Source: Vallitalea okinawensis
GTDB taxonomy: Bacteria; Bacillota; Clostridia; Lachnospirales; PQDH01
Length of the DNA stretch: 64,000 nt
Assembly (NCBI RefSeq): GCF_002964605.1
Contig: NZ_PQDH01000001.1
Span: forward strand, 1,054,001-1,118,000
Direction of reading: 5' to 3'
A program made the translations under genes and the position numbers. The notes beneath the pieces are model-generated. The model was not told the origin of the DNA. It was given only the letters and a program-made list of their open reading frames with translations, and searched no databases. Positions 44,503 through 52,124 of this stretch are shown here, piece by piece (positions within the stretch are counted from its first letter, which is position 1; the number at the start of each line of letters is the position of its first letter).

Positions 44503-45786
44503 TTAAAGATTATAAAAGCCAGTGAACGCTTCTACTGTGTAATCATAATCTTTCGTACCTATTAGCTCTCTTGTTGAATGCATAGCTAACATTGGCATAC
44601 CTAAATCAACTGTACGGATAGGTAATTGACCTGCATTCACTGCACCAATTGTACTCCCACCTAGTTGATCGGACTTATTAACAAACTTCTGTACAGGAAT
44701 ACTTAGATTCACACATATACTTTCAAAAACTGATGTATCAGTGCTATCGGTTGGGTATTTATAATTAGCATTGTATTTTATAACAGGTCCTTGATTCATC
44801 TTTGGCTGATTAACGGGGTCATGTTTTTCAGGTCTATTTGGATGAATGGCATGTGCCATATCCGCTGATAACATAAAGGAATTAAATACAGTCTGCAGGA
44901 ATGCATCACGATCTAATCCTAGATTAATACAAATTCTTTCCAAGATCATACGAAACGCAGGTGAATCTGCACCTTGCTTTGTTCTACTACCAATCTCTTC
45001 ATTATCAAGAGCTAATAAAACATTGACGCCTGTTTTAGGTTGACTTTGAAGTAATGCATCTAATCCTGCTGATACCATTGCTAAATCATCTAAGCGCCCT
45101 GCTGAAATGAATTCTTCTTCAGCTCCAACTTTACACCCATCTTCGAATGGATATAAATAGAGATCAAAATCCATGATACTCTCAATGTCTACACCAATTT
45201 CCTTGGCTAACAATTTAGCTAAGTAATTTTCTTTTTCCAATTGATCTTCTAGTAGACCTATGATGGGTAGCATATCTGTCTGTTTATTTAATTCTACTCC
45301 TTTATTAACCTCTCTATTCATATGAATCGCTAAATTAGGTATGGTCATAATAGGTCTCTTAATATTGACAAGTTCCCAGTTAGGCTTCAATGGATTTTTG
45401 CTCTTTAAAGCTACTTTTCCAGCCAGTGAAAGTGGACGATCCAACCATGTTGATAGTATCGGTCCTCCATAGATTTCACAATTTAGCTTAACATAATTTT
45501 TAAAACTCATATCAGGATTCGGTTTGATTTTTATAGATGGGCTATCTGTATGGGCTGTAATAACCTTAAAACCAAACTCGTCAAAGATACTCTCACTAAT
45601 GTGAAAAGCAATACAAGATGTGTCATATAGCTTAATAAAGTATTTACCACCCTTTTCAAGGCTCCATTGATCTTGCAAATTTAGCTTTGTGAATCCAGCC
45701 ATTTCTAGATTTTTTTCCATGTTAAGAACAGCGTAGTAGCTGTTAGGACTTTCATTGATAAATGATAATAAGTTTTGTACACTCAC
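44503..45786 (-). CDS. M18 family aminopeptidase
   Basis: A 427-aa zinc-dependent aminopeptidase that removes N-terminal residues from peptides in the cytoplasm. Metal and catalytic motifs are complete: HTDSPSIKIKP (about 77-87), SAGRLDDLAM (about 227-236), LDNEEIGSRT (about 259-268), DMAHAIHPNRPEKHDP (about 311-326) and AMHSTRELIG near the end. It fits the ApeB/DNPEP-like group. It lies 45 bp after the 3-methyladenine glycosylase gene, on the same strand. Confidence 0.95.
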   Translation of the reverse strand: MSVQNLLSFINESPNSYYAVLNMEKNLEMAGFTKLNLQDQWSLEKGGKYFIKLYDTSCIAFHISESIFDEFGFKVITAHTDSPSIKIKPNPDMSFKNYVKLNCEIYGGPILSTWLDRPLSLAGKVALKSKNPLKPNWELVNIKRPIMTIPNLAIHMNREVNKGVELNKQTDMLPIIGLLEDQLEKENYLAKLLAKEIGVDIESIMDFDLYLYPFEDGCKVGAEEEFISAGRLDDLAMVSAGLDALLQSQPKTGVNVLLALDNEEIGSRTKQGADSPAFRMILERICINLGLDRDAFLQTVFNSFMLSADMAHAIHPNRPEKHDPVNQPKMNQGPVIKYNANYKYPTDSTDTSVFESICVNLSIPVQKFVNKSDQLGGSTIGAVNAGQLPIRTVDLGMPMLAMHSTRELIGTKDYDYTVEAFTGFYNL

Positions 45787-45831
45787 AATAAATCCTCCTC
45801 TATAGTAATGTTGTTCATTATTAGAAAAAGC

Positions 45832-46422
45832 TTATGGTTTAATTTGAAAACGCCATAAAAAATCTCTTGCTTCTTCAGCATAATCAATATTGATTCGCTT
45901 ACTCTCATGAATATCACTTGCTTTAAATCCTGTATCACTAATATATATTTTTTTGCTATGGCAAAGATCAATTCCGTTGTCACTCTTGTCAATACTTAAA
46001 GCATGACATAACTTTCCTGGTCCATTAGAAAAATTTTTGATTTTATAGGATGTTAACTCATCATAACGTTGTCCATAGCGCAGTTTCGCCATAGAATCAA
46101 TACCTTCTACTGGCTGCACACCTCGTATGAGAACGGCACAAGGAGTCCCTTCTTCTTCAGTAACTACGTTCATACAAAAATGTAAACCATAGATTTGATA
46201 AACATATAAAAGACCACCTTTACTGAACATCACCTCTGTACGATTAGTTCTTCTACCGCCATAAGCATGACACGCTTTATCAATAGTACCTATATAGGCT
46301 TCAGTTTCAATGATCATAGCTTTTAAAAGTTGTTGGTTATGATAACGTACAATCATTTTGCCTAATAAATCTTTGGCTACTTGAAGTGTATCTCTATAAT
46401 AGAATTCTCTAGTTAACCTCAT
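45832..46422 (-). CDS. 3-methyladenine DNA glycosylase (AAG/Mpg family)
   Basis: Base-excision repair enzyme of 196 aa that removes alkylated purines. Family features: [20 protein letters not shown] near the N-terminus, [22 protein letters not shown] (about 38-59, with catalytic Glu and the flanking Tyr) and [11 protein letters not shown]. The ATG at 46422 is preceded by AGAGG at 6 nt; an in-frame ATG lies two codons earlier. An extended -10 promoter with an overlapping palindrome stands upstream (46529-46563). Confidence 0.93.
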   Translation of the reverse strand: MRLTREFYYRDTLQVAKDLLGKMIVRYHNQQLLKAMIIETEAYIGTIDKACHAYGGRRTNRTEVMFSKGGLLYVYQIYGLHFCMNVVTEEEGTPCAVLIRGVQPVEGIDSMAKLRYGQRYDELTSYKIKNFSNGPGKLCHALSIDKSDNGIDLCHSKKIYISDTGFKASDIHESKRINIDYAEEARDFLWRFQIKP

Positions 46423-46528
46423 AAACATCCTCTTTGCAATCTATATTCAACTTAACATATTGAACCCTTTTGATACTATCATTTGTGACATGACCTTGCT
46501 TACTTTCAAGGGCAAAAACACAACCACA

Positions 46529-46563
46529 AAGTGTAAATTTATTTTCACACTTTTATTATAGCA
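46529..46563 (-). promoter_or_regulatory. Extended -10 promoter with overlapping palindrome for the glycosylase gene
   Basis: On the minus strand TGCTATAAT (46563-46555) is an extended -10. It is followed directly by AAGTGTGAAA (46552-46543) and TTTACACTT (46537-46529), an interrupted palindrome at the expected start of transcription. A repressor site is likely. The remaining part of 46423-46731 holds the agrB-side terminator and otherwise nothing specific. Confidence 0.5.
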
Positions 46564-46673
46564 AATAGTGGATTAAACATACAGTAAAAATACGAATTTT
46601 AGGCTTTCTAGTGCAACTTTTTTTCATTCTGGTTAAATTACAATAAAAAATTGCTGATATATTATTTTACATC

Positions 46674-46699
46674 AAAAAAAGTAGCCACTTGGACTACTT
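46674..46699 (-). terminator. Terminator of the agr operon
   Basis: AAGTAG with CTACTT plus inner CC/GG pairs (46679-46686 with 46691-46699, one bulge), followed on the minus strand by seven T. It lies 33 bp after the agrB stop. Confidence 0.8.
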
Positions 46700-46731
46700 G
46701 TAATACATGTTTTAAAATAACAGATTATTAA

Positions 46732-47334
46732 TCAATGACTATCGTAAACCTCTTTAAAGTTATATATCCTACCTAAGTTCAAATCAATAATTGTAATGAT
46801 AGCCGTTAAAGCTATCGCTGTAAGAACATGAGGATAATTAAGGCATAGACACTGAATTAAAAGAAAAAGAACGAGGGTAATATGCCCTCTCTTCGTTAAT
46901 CTTTTTTTCATTTTTTCAGGTAACTTTTTATTTGGATGTTCTACAATACCGCACTTTATAATAGTTCCTACTAATAAAATATTGATTATGATAACGAGTA
47001 CGCTTGGAATTGTTACAAGACTTGCTATAACCCCACTTATCAAAGGAATAATTATTGTAATGGCAAAACAAACCTTTGCACTTGATAAGTGATAACCACC
47101 ATAGTTTATTCGCATGAAATAAAACCCGATGAAATTAATAATACTTAAAATAGCAACTTCTTTATTTAGTGTAGCAACTCCCCACAATATAAGGACAAAT
47201 ATGATATAGAAAACAATATTTCTAATAATATGATCCACTGCATAAATAAAATGAATTTTGGTTTTCTCATCCAACTTATTTTCCTTTTCAACAAGTTCAA
47301 TACAAAAAGTACTTATTTTTTCAGATATATTCAT
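46732..47334 (-). CDS. agrB: AgrB-like pheromone-processing membrane peptidase
   Basis: A 200-aa integral membrane cysteine protease that cuts the C-terminal tail of AgrD and closes the thiolactone ring. Six hydrophobic segments are seen. The catalytic pair is intact: His82 and Cys89 in NYGGYHLSSAKVC (77-89), with Arg75 before it, exactly as in AgrB proteins. The SD is AGAGG. It is the last gene of the operon that includes the receptor-like protein, agrD and the Spo0A-like regulator, 7 bp after the latter. Confidence 0.93.
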   Translation of the reverse strand: MNISEKISTFCIELVEKENKLDEKTKIHFIYAVDHIIRNIVFYIIFVLILWGVATLNKEVAILSIINFIGFYFMRINYGGYHLSSAKVCFAITIIIPLISGVIASLVTIPSVLVIIINILLVGTIIKCGIVEHPNKKLPEKMKKRLTKRGHITLVLFLLIQCLCLNYPHVLTAIALTAIITIIDLNLGRIYNFKEVYDSH

Positions 47335-47341
47335 GCTGTCA

Positions 47342-48037
47342 CTAACCTCTCTTCAGCACTTCTTCTGCTAGCTGCAGGATCAAATCATCATTATCCATTT
47401 TCAAGTTAATCCTACCATTAATAAAGTGAGTTATTGCACGAAGTCTTTTAAAAGCATTATCCTCAACAATGTTATATTTCATACTCAATTCTTTATACAT
47501 ACTTTCCTTATCAGGATCAATATAAACCTGGATAGCATCTGTTAAGAATTCTTGATCAGTTGTTTTTAAATTAACATTAACATCTTTTAAGACATTTAAA
47601 ATCACATCTCTTAAATCATCTTCATTGCAGACTAATGTATCTTTCTGCATTAATCTTGGTTGATGTAATCGATCATCGTTAAAACTATCCAGTTGTTCTT
47701 TAATAACCGACTTAAATAGTCTAAAATCAACAGGTTTGCTAAAAACATAATCAATGAATTTATTATTTTTATTAGCAAGTTGTAAATCTACTCCATTTGT
47801 TATCAAGATAATAATCGGATTATAGATATAACAAATTTCTTTAGCTAAATCGATACCCATTATACCTGGTGACATGCTATCCAAAACAATCATCTCAGGT
47901 CGAGTATACTTTATATAATTTAAAGCATCAAAACCATCTTGAAATAAATTATAGGTACAATCTTCAATTTGCTTCTTTAAAACATCTGAATATATCTCTG
48001 CTAATCTGTTATCTTTTTCTACAATGACTATTTTCAA
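47342..48037 (-). CDS. Response regulator with Spo0A-like output domain inside the agr operon
   Basis: A 231-aa two-domain protein. The receiver (1-118) keeps Asp9, phospho-acceptor Asp53 (MIVLDSMSPG), Thr80 and Lys101 (FSKPVD), so it looks phosphorylatable. The C-terminal part (about 138-231) resembles the Spo0A DNA-binding domain: VILNVLKDVNVNLKT, FLTDAIQVY, MYKELSMKYNI and FKRLRAITHFINGR align with Spo0A in order, with a short deletion before the YPxIAxxFxTT-type helix. Start is TTG with a very good SD (AGAGGTGAT). It is placed between agrD and agrB, which is unusual. Target genes unknown; its kinase is not obvious since the neighbouring membrane protein lacks kinase motifs. Confidence 0.82.
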   Translation of the reverse strand: MKIVIVEKDNRLAEIYSDVLKKQIEDCTYNLFQDGFDALNYIKYTRPEMIVLDSMSPGIMGIDLAKEICYIYNPIIILITNGVDLQLANKNNKFIDYVFSKPVDFRLFKSVIKEQLDSFNDDRLHQPRLMQKDTLVCNEDDLRDVILNVLKDVNVNLKTTDQEFLTDAIQVYIDPDKESMYKELSMKYNIVEDNAFKRLRAITHFINGRINLKMDNDDLILQLAEEVLKRG

Positions 48038-48056
48038 TGTTATATCACCTCTCTTA

Positions 48057-48084
48057 AGAAGATTAGGTCTAAGCCTAATCTTCT
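48057..48084 (-). other. Perfect 11-bp hairpin at the end of agrD
   Basis: AGAAGATTAGG (48057-48067) and CCTAATCTTCT (48074-48084), loop of 6, overlapping the agrD stop codon. There is no T-run, so it more likely stabilises the agrD message or limits expression of the downstream regulator than terminates. Confidence 0.75.
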
Positions 48085-48212
48085 AACATTGATTCTGGTA
48101 CTTTAGGTTGATTATAACGGAATGCACAAGCACTTGCACTCACAAAGTATGTTACGAACATGGATAGTGCAGAAATAAGCATTGTCACCATTCTAATTTT
48201 AGTACTTTTCAT
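48075..48212 (-). CDS. agrD: AgrD-like cyclic lactone autoinducer precursor (45 aa)
   Basis: A 45-aa peptide too short for usual gene callers. It has the three-part AgrD plan: an amphipathic N-terminal leader (MKSTKIRMVTMLISALSMF), a core with Cys29 in SASACAFRY, and the conserved acidic-proline tail NQPKVPESMLED that AgrB recognises. By analogy with staphylococcal AgrD the ring would be Cys29 to Tyr33 (CAFRY), closed as a thiolactone after cleavage before Asn34; this is inference. SD GAGGAGTG stands 8 nt before the ATG. Its first 14 bases overlap the end of the receptor-like gene, so the two are translationally coupled. Confidence 0.9.
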   Translation of the reverse strand: MKSTKIRMVTMLISALSMFVTYFVSASACAFRYNQPKVPESMLED

Positions 48213-49317
48213 TTTCTTCACTCCTCTTTTGAATTTTTATTACTATTCTATCTATATTCTGGTCATAACACTCAGTTATAGATAGATTATGCACATCAGT
48301 AATTTTCTCTTTATTTATGTGATATTCTTTTTTTGTCAATAAACTGTTTAACAACTCTGTAGATCCTTCAATATTTATAGCTACGGCTAAACTTTTATAT
48401 GTATAGATAAAATTAATATCAATTGAATCGTTTATCAAATTAATTAACATGATTATATAATTAAATACATTGATATAATCAAAATTTTTCAATTGAATTA
48501 GTTCATTATCTATGCGATATTTTATTTCATATTGACTATGCTCATTAAACCTATGTATAACCTTATTTAAATCAACTATATTATAGATATGATTGATTTT
48601 AGGACCTTCTTGCTTATTGACTTCATTTTTACTAAGTAAAATGGAGAATGCTATAGCTACCAATGCTAAGTCTAATAAACTAAGCATTACAATTTCTCCT
48701 GCAATGGCATTGACGTTTATAGCTACATTTGTAGTTAGATTCATTATTGAGATATGACTTAAATAACTTATGATTAATACAGAAAATACTAACGATAATT
48801 TATTTTTTAATGCATCATCAAGTCGCTCCCACTTAATGTATATCAATGGATTCTCATCATCAATATTTAATCTTAAAATGAATATGAGTATAATCAAATG
48901 AATTATTCTCGGAAAAATCATTGAATCAACGATATTAATCGTATATAACATAAAGTTAATCAAATCTATACTCATTAATAAACTCATTGTAATTAATGAG
49001 CAAAATACAGATGCTCTTAGACTAAGTCCCCAAATAAATTTTAAAATAACTATAACTGACATTAACGATATTAGCACAACAACATTAAAATTCTCTATAT
49101 GTAATACTAATCTTATTATGTATACTAAAATGAAAAGAAAAGTTGAAACCGCAAGTTTTGATATGAAGATTAATTTATCATTGCGTATATATTGTAAAAG
49201 ACTCTTGCCTTTCCAAGCCCCTAAAGCCACTAAGAAAAGTGTTATCTCTTCCACAGCACTGTACAGAAGTTGTTGAACAGATAAATGATTCAAAACGTTT
49301 ATTATATTATCAAACAT
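48199..49317 (-). CDS. Polytopic membrane protein, AgrC-like but lacking kinase motifs
   Basis: A 372-aa protein with six or seven membrane helices in residues 1-230, the same layout as the AgrC sensor. The cytoplasmic part (about 235-372) aligns weakly with the GHKL kinase of the AgrC at 49985-51253, but the His box, the N-box (here FNYIIMLINLINDS instead of NxxDNAIEA) and the Gly-rich lid are missing, so it should not phosphorylate. It may be a pseudokinase receptor, a pheromone exporter partner or a regulator of the active AgrC. It overlaps agrD by 14 bp. SD GGAAGGA precedes the ATG. Confidence 0.8.
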   Translation of the reverse strand: MFDNIINVLNHLSVQQLLYSAVEEITLFLVALGAWKGKSLLQYIRNDKLIFISKLAVSTFLFILVYIIRLVLHIENFNVVVLISLMSVIVILKFIWGLSLRASVFCSLITMSLLMSIDLINFMLYTINIVDSMIFPRIIHLIILIFILRLNIDDENPLIYIKWERLDDALKNKLSLVFSVLIISYLSHISIMNLTTNVAINVNAIAGEIVMLSLLDLALVAIAFSILLSKNEVNKQEGPKINHIYNIVDLNKVIHRFNEHSQYEIKYRIDNELIQLKNFDYINVFNYIIMLINLINDSIDINFIYTYKSLAVAINIEGSTELLNSLLTKKEYHINKEKITDVHNLSITECYDQNIDRIVIKIQKRSEENEKY

Positions 49318-49422
49318 TACATATTCCTTCCTATCCTCTTATTTTACATCAATTTAGAAATTAATGCAATAATAATTTTCAAATAATTCACATATTTTAT
49401 ATTATAAAACAAAAAGCGAAAA

Positions 49423-49441
49423 AATACCCTATCCAGGTATT
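49423..49441 (-). terminator. Terminator-like hairpin at the end of the structured region
   Basis: AATACC (49423-49428) pairs with GGTATT (49436-49441), loop of 7, and on the minus strand the stem runs into TTTTTT. It could end an RNA started at the agr-box promoter (49881-49909) before the agr operon, or act as an attenuator in its leader. Confidence 0.55.
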
Positions 49442-49523
49442 CTCTCACTTTTGTTAGTTATTTGCCTGGAACTGAACTTGAAGAAGAAGTGAAACAGTTC
49501 CAATTATCTATATGTACTCCAAA

Positions 49524-49637
49524 TTACATATCATAGGTATGTCGATTACCTATAGATATCAAATTACTAGCTGCAATGGTGTAATAGAAACATATGGGGC
49601 ATATTAGGGCTATTACACAACTACAGCAACCGCTCAT
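49524..49637 (-). CDS. Candidate 37-aa Cys-rich hydrophobic peptide inside the structured region
   Basis: ATG at 49637 opens 37 codons encoding a peptide that starts MSGCCSCVIALICPICFYY, with a possible membrane segment (6-24). The upstream AAAG is a poor SD and the reading frame crosses three of the stems, so it may be a chance ORF. It is listed because staphylococcal RNAIII also carries a short membrane-active peptide gene. Confidence 0.25.
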   Translation of the reverse strand: MSGCCSCVIALICPICFYYTIAASNLISIGNRHTYDM

Positions 49638-49643
49638 GATCTT

Positions 49644-49726
49644 TACAAGAAAGGGACCACGTCACTTTCTTGTATGTCCAGGAAAGCAAGGTAACTTGGG
49701 AGCAAAACGCTAACTTTCCTACACTA
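49644..49726. repeat. Diverged copy of the 2302-2487 intergenic repeat
   Basis: Aligns over about 83 bp with the units at 2302-2471, in the same orientation; AACTTTCCTACACTA (49712-49726) is identical. The boundary stem is kept by compensating changes: AAGAAAG/CTTTCTT in the 2300 copies becomes AGGAAAG/CTTTCCT here (49680-49686 with 49714-49720). Confidence 0.75.
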
Positions 49727-49880
49727 TAAAAATGAAAAACAGGAACGCAACTATCTAACAAAAAGTATGATATTTAGTTATTGGTACTATACTACAATTG
49801 TTTACTTTATATTTTTTTGAACAATCCCTAGTATCTTTTACGCGTACTCAATTCACTTTTATTATCCTTAGCTGGTTATA

Positions 49881-49949
49881 AATATAGCATCTTGTGTACA
49901 ATATATCAATAGGGTTGTCCTATTTGGACGCTGAAACGTCCTATTTGGA
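49881..49949 (-). promoter_or_regulatory. AgrA-type promoter: two perfect 12-bp direct repeats plus -35/-10
   Basis: TCCAAATAGGAC occurs twice on the minus strand (49949-49938 and 49928-49917), exactly 21 bp apart, as LytTR-domain regulators require. Seven bp further is TTGATA (49909-49904), then 17 bp, then TATATT (49886-49881). It begins 35 bp after the agrC stop codon and points away from agrC toward the agrD operon. Binding by the adjacent LytTR regulator is inferred. Confidence 0.78.
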
Positions 49950-49984
49950 AAAATATGAAGCCAAACTTGAATTTCGTTCTTTGC

Positions 49985-51253
49985 TTATGCAGTATCTCCT
50001 GCAATATTATTTAAGAATATATTCAATGTAAATTCTTCACTCCCTTCTATAATATCCATTTTCCCATTGTATTTCTTCACAACATGATTAATGTTTTTTA
50101 ATCCAAAACCGTGATTTTCTTTATCCCCCTTTGTTGTTTTGATTTGTTTATGATAACTTTCTACTTTGGAATTTTTAATATTGATGATGAGGTAACTTAA
50201 CTTCTCATAAATTTGAATGGATATATAGCGATACCCCTCAACTTTTTCACAGGCTTCAATAGCGTTATCAATGGCATTACCTAATAATATGGATAAGTAG
50301 ACTGGCTTAATCTGAAGTTTCAGTGGTATGTCTACATCCACTTCTAAATTAATCCCCATCTCTCTGACCAAGCTTAACTTATGATTTAAAATAGCTGTCA
50401 CATAAGGATTATTCGTATTAACTAAAGCATTTAATTCTTCTGTATTAATCAGAAGTTGCTCAATGTACTTCTTAGCTTCTTGATATTTTTCTGTATCCAT
50501 TAAACCATATATGCAACCAATATGATGATTAAAATCATGTCGCTGGGCACGGAGTTGTTGTACAAAATCATGCATGCTTTTAATGTATTGTCCCTGTACA
50601 TCGTACTCTGCTTCTCTAATGGAGTAATCAACAATTCTTTCAATCAGCTTAATGACTAATAAACTGAAACCAACTATCGCTGCTACTATCCCTATTAGCA
50701 CCAATTCTATAGACAAATTTGTATTTAGATTTGGGAGTACTAGTACAATGATTATCATAACCACTGCGCTAATGGCTCCTTCGTATATGTAGATCCTCTT
50801 CAAATTTCTTGGTGATACCTTATAGTAATAACAATCTCGCATAATAAATGCCAGTAAAACTCTTGATACAAAAAGTTGCATCAATGCACTATTATTATGC
50901 TGATAGAAGCTTTCAAAAGGAATGTGAAAACTGTAGATTAATAAAACCTTCACAGCAAAATCCACTATGCCAATAGCTATAACCCAAAGCACTATTGGTA
51001 CACTCATTTTTAACAAATCACCTTTAAAAATACCTACCAATAAGAAAATACTTATTGAAATAAATAGATAACGATAAATATCGCCTTGATTAAATATGTA
51101 GCTGGCAACTGTTAGTAAAAATATTTGAAGAGCTATGATACTCCCTATGTAAATTCTATTCTCAAACCTATGTTCATAAAAATTGAGTAGAAAAAAATAA
51201 ATTAGTAATAGTCCTACTAAATTAGCTAGAAAATCAACTGCATATAAAAACAC
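49985..51253 (-). CDS. agrC: AgrC-like pheromone sensor histidine kinase (GHKL type)
   Basis: A 422-aa kinase with six membrane helices (residues 1-205) that would bind the cyclic peptide, then a dimerisation helix with phospho-accepting His239 (QRHDFNHH), N-box LLGNAIDNAIEA (323-334) and lid GFGLKNI (382-388). This is the HPK10 pattern of AgrC and other peptide-sensing kinases. It starts 4 bp after agrA, so the pair is co-transcribed, and it faces the agr-box promoter just beyond its stop. Confidence 0.93.
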   Translation of the reverse strand: MFLYAVDFLANLVGLLLIYFFLLNFYEHRFENRIYIGSIIALQIFLLTVASYIFNQGDIYRYLFISISIFLLVGIFKGDLLKMSVPIVLWVIAIGIVDFAVKVLLIYSFHIPFESFYQHNNSALMQLFVSRVLLAFIMRDCYYYKVSPRNLKRIYIYEGAISAVVMIIIVLVLPNLNTNLSIELVLIGIVAAIVGFSLLVIKLIERIVDYSIREAEYDVQGQYIKSMHDFVQQLRAQRHDFNHHIGCIYGLMDTEKYQEAKKYIEQLLINTEELNALVNTNNPYVTAILNHKLSLVREMGINLEVDVDIPLKLQIKPVYLSILLGNAIDNAIEACEKVEGYRYISIQIYEKLSYLIINIKNSKVESYHKQIKTTKGDKENHGFGLKNINHVVKKYNGKMDIIEGSEEFTLNIFLNNIAGDTA

Positions 51254-51257
51254 TTTA

Positions 51258-51986
51258 TCACCTCATAAGAAGCCTTTTTTCAATGGCATCAATCACTGGT
51301 CTTCGGTAAGTCTTTCCTATGGGAATAATTGTTTCAATTCCCCCTAAAACTAGAGCATTTTCTTTACGATTTGTTATTTTATTCATATTTATGATATACC
51401 CTTGATGGCATTGAATAAAATCATCACTTTCAATCATACTTTTAAGTTCCTTAATGGTTGATCTGTACGTAAATATATCGCTCTGACAGATAACATTAAT
51501 ATTCTTGCTATCCTTTTCAAAATAAAAAATATCGCTGTATCTTAAGCTCAACATACCATCTTTATGTTTGACAATGAAATTCTTCTCATTTTCATTGATG
51601 AAACGTATATCATCGACTCTCTTTTTTGCCTCTATAAAGTTCTTTGTAAACTTTTCTCTCGTCAGAGGCTTCATAATATAATTAAATGCTTTTATCGTAT
51701 AAGACTCAAGAGCATAATCCTTGAAACCAGTTATGAATACGATAACTACATCTTCAAATTGATCTCGAATCATTTTTCCAGTTTCTAAACCGTCTATACC
51801 ATCCATTTCTATATCCAAGAAGACAATATCCAATTGTTGAGTATTAGCAATCTTCAATAGTTCTTCACCGCTAGAGGCTAGAAATAGCTTCACATCTATT
51901 TCTTTTTCATCACAAATGTCTTGAATATATTCTTGTATGACATTTACCTGAACAAGTTCATCATCACAAATACCTACTAAATACAC
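51258..51986 (-). CDS. agrA: AgrA-like LytTR response regulator
   Basis: A 242-aa regulator: receiver (1-120) with Asp8/Asp9, phospho-acceptor Asp58 (VFLDIEMDG) and KP in IMKPLT, then a LytTR DNA-binding domain (about 140-240, ending IPIGKTYRRPVIDAIEK). Start codon is GTG with a GGGGGTGG SD. LytTR proteins bind pairs of about 9-bp direct repeats at a 21-22-bp period, the arrangement found at 49917-49949. Upstream, CTCATATGT occurs twice at 52040 and 52056 (16-bp period), a possible further site. Confidence 0.93.
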   Translation of the reverse strand: MYLVGICDDELVQVNVIQEYIQDICDEKEIDVKLFLASSGEELLKIANTQQLDIVFLDIEMDGIDGLETGKMIRDQFEDVVIVFITGFKDYALESYTIKAFNYIMKPLTREKFTKNFIEAKKRVDDIRFINENEKNFIVKHKDGMLSLRYSDIFYFEKDSKNINVICQSDIFTYRSTIKELKSMIESDDFIQCHQGYIINMNKITNRKENALVLGGIETIIPIGKTYRRPVIDAIEKRLLMR

Positions 51987-52124
51987 GCTTCCACCCCCTA
52001 ATGGCCATCTTTATATTTCAATATGGTACTTAACTGATCCTCATATGTTTAACTTCTCATATGTCCATCACTATTTTATCATCTTAATTGCTGTATATAA
52101 AGCTTTTATCTCAATTTTATTAAA

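Larger units (their letters stand above)
49423..49874 (-). ncRNA. Hairpin-rich leader or RNAIII-like regulatory RNA (candidate)
   Basis: The sequence after the agr-box promoter contains a series of perfect or near-perfect stems: 49644-49653 with 49665-49674 (10 bp), 49579-49587 with 49610-49618 (9 bp), 49533-49539 with 49547-49553 (7 bp, extended by ATAT pairs), 49467-49474 with 49495-49502 (8 bp) and the terminator-like 49423-49441. One diverged copy of the intergenic repeat seen at 2302-2487 lies within it (49644-49726). Only one small weak ORF (49524-49637) is present. An RNAIII-like transcript or a long operon leader would explain this; neither is proven. Confidence 0.4.

Noticed and set aside
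45783-45992. 69-codon minus-strand ORF
   Set aside because: It lies almost entirely inside the 3-methyladenine glycosylase gene in another frame and has no SD.
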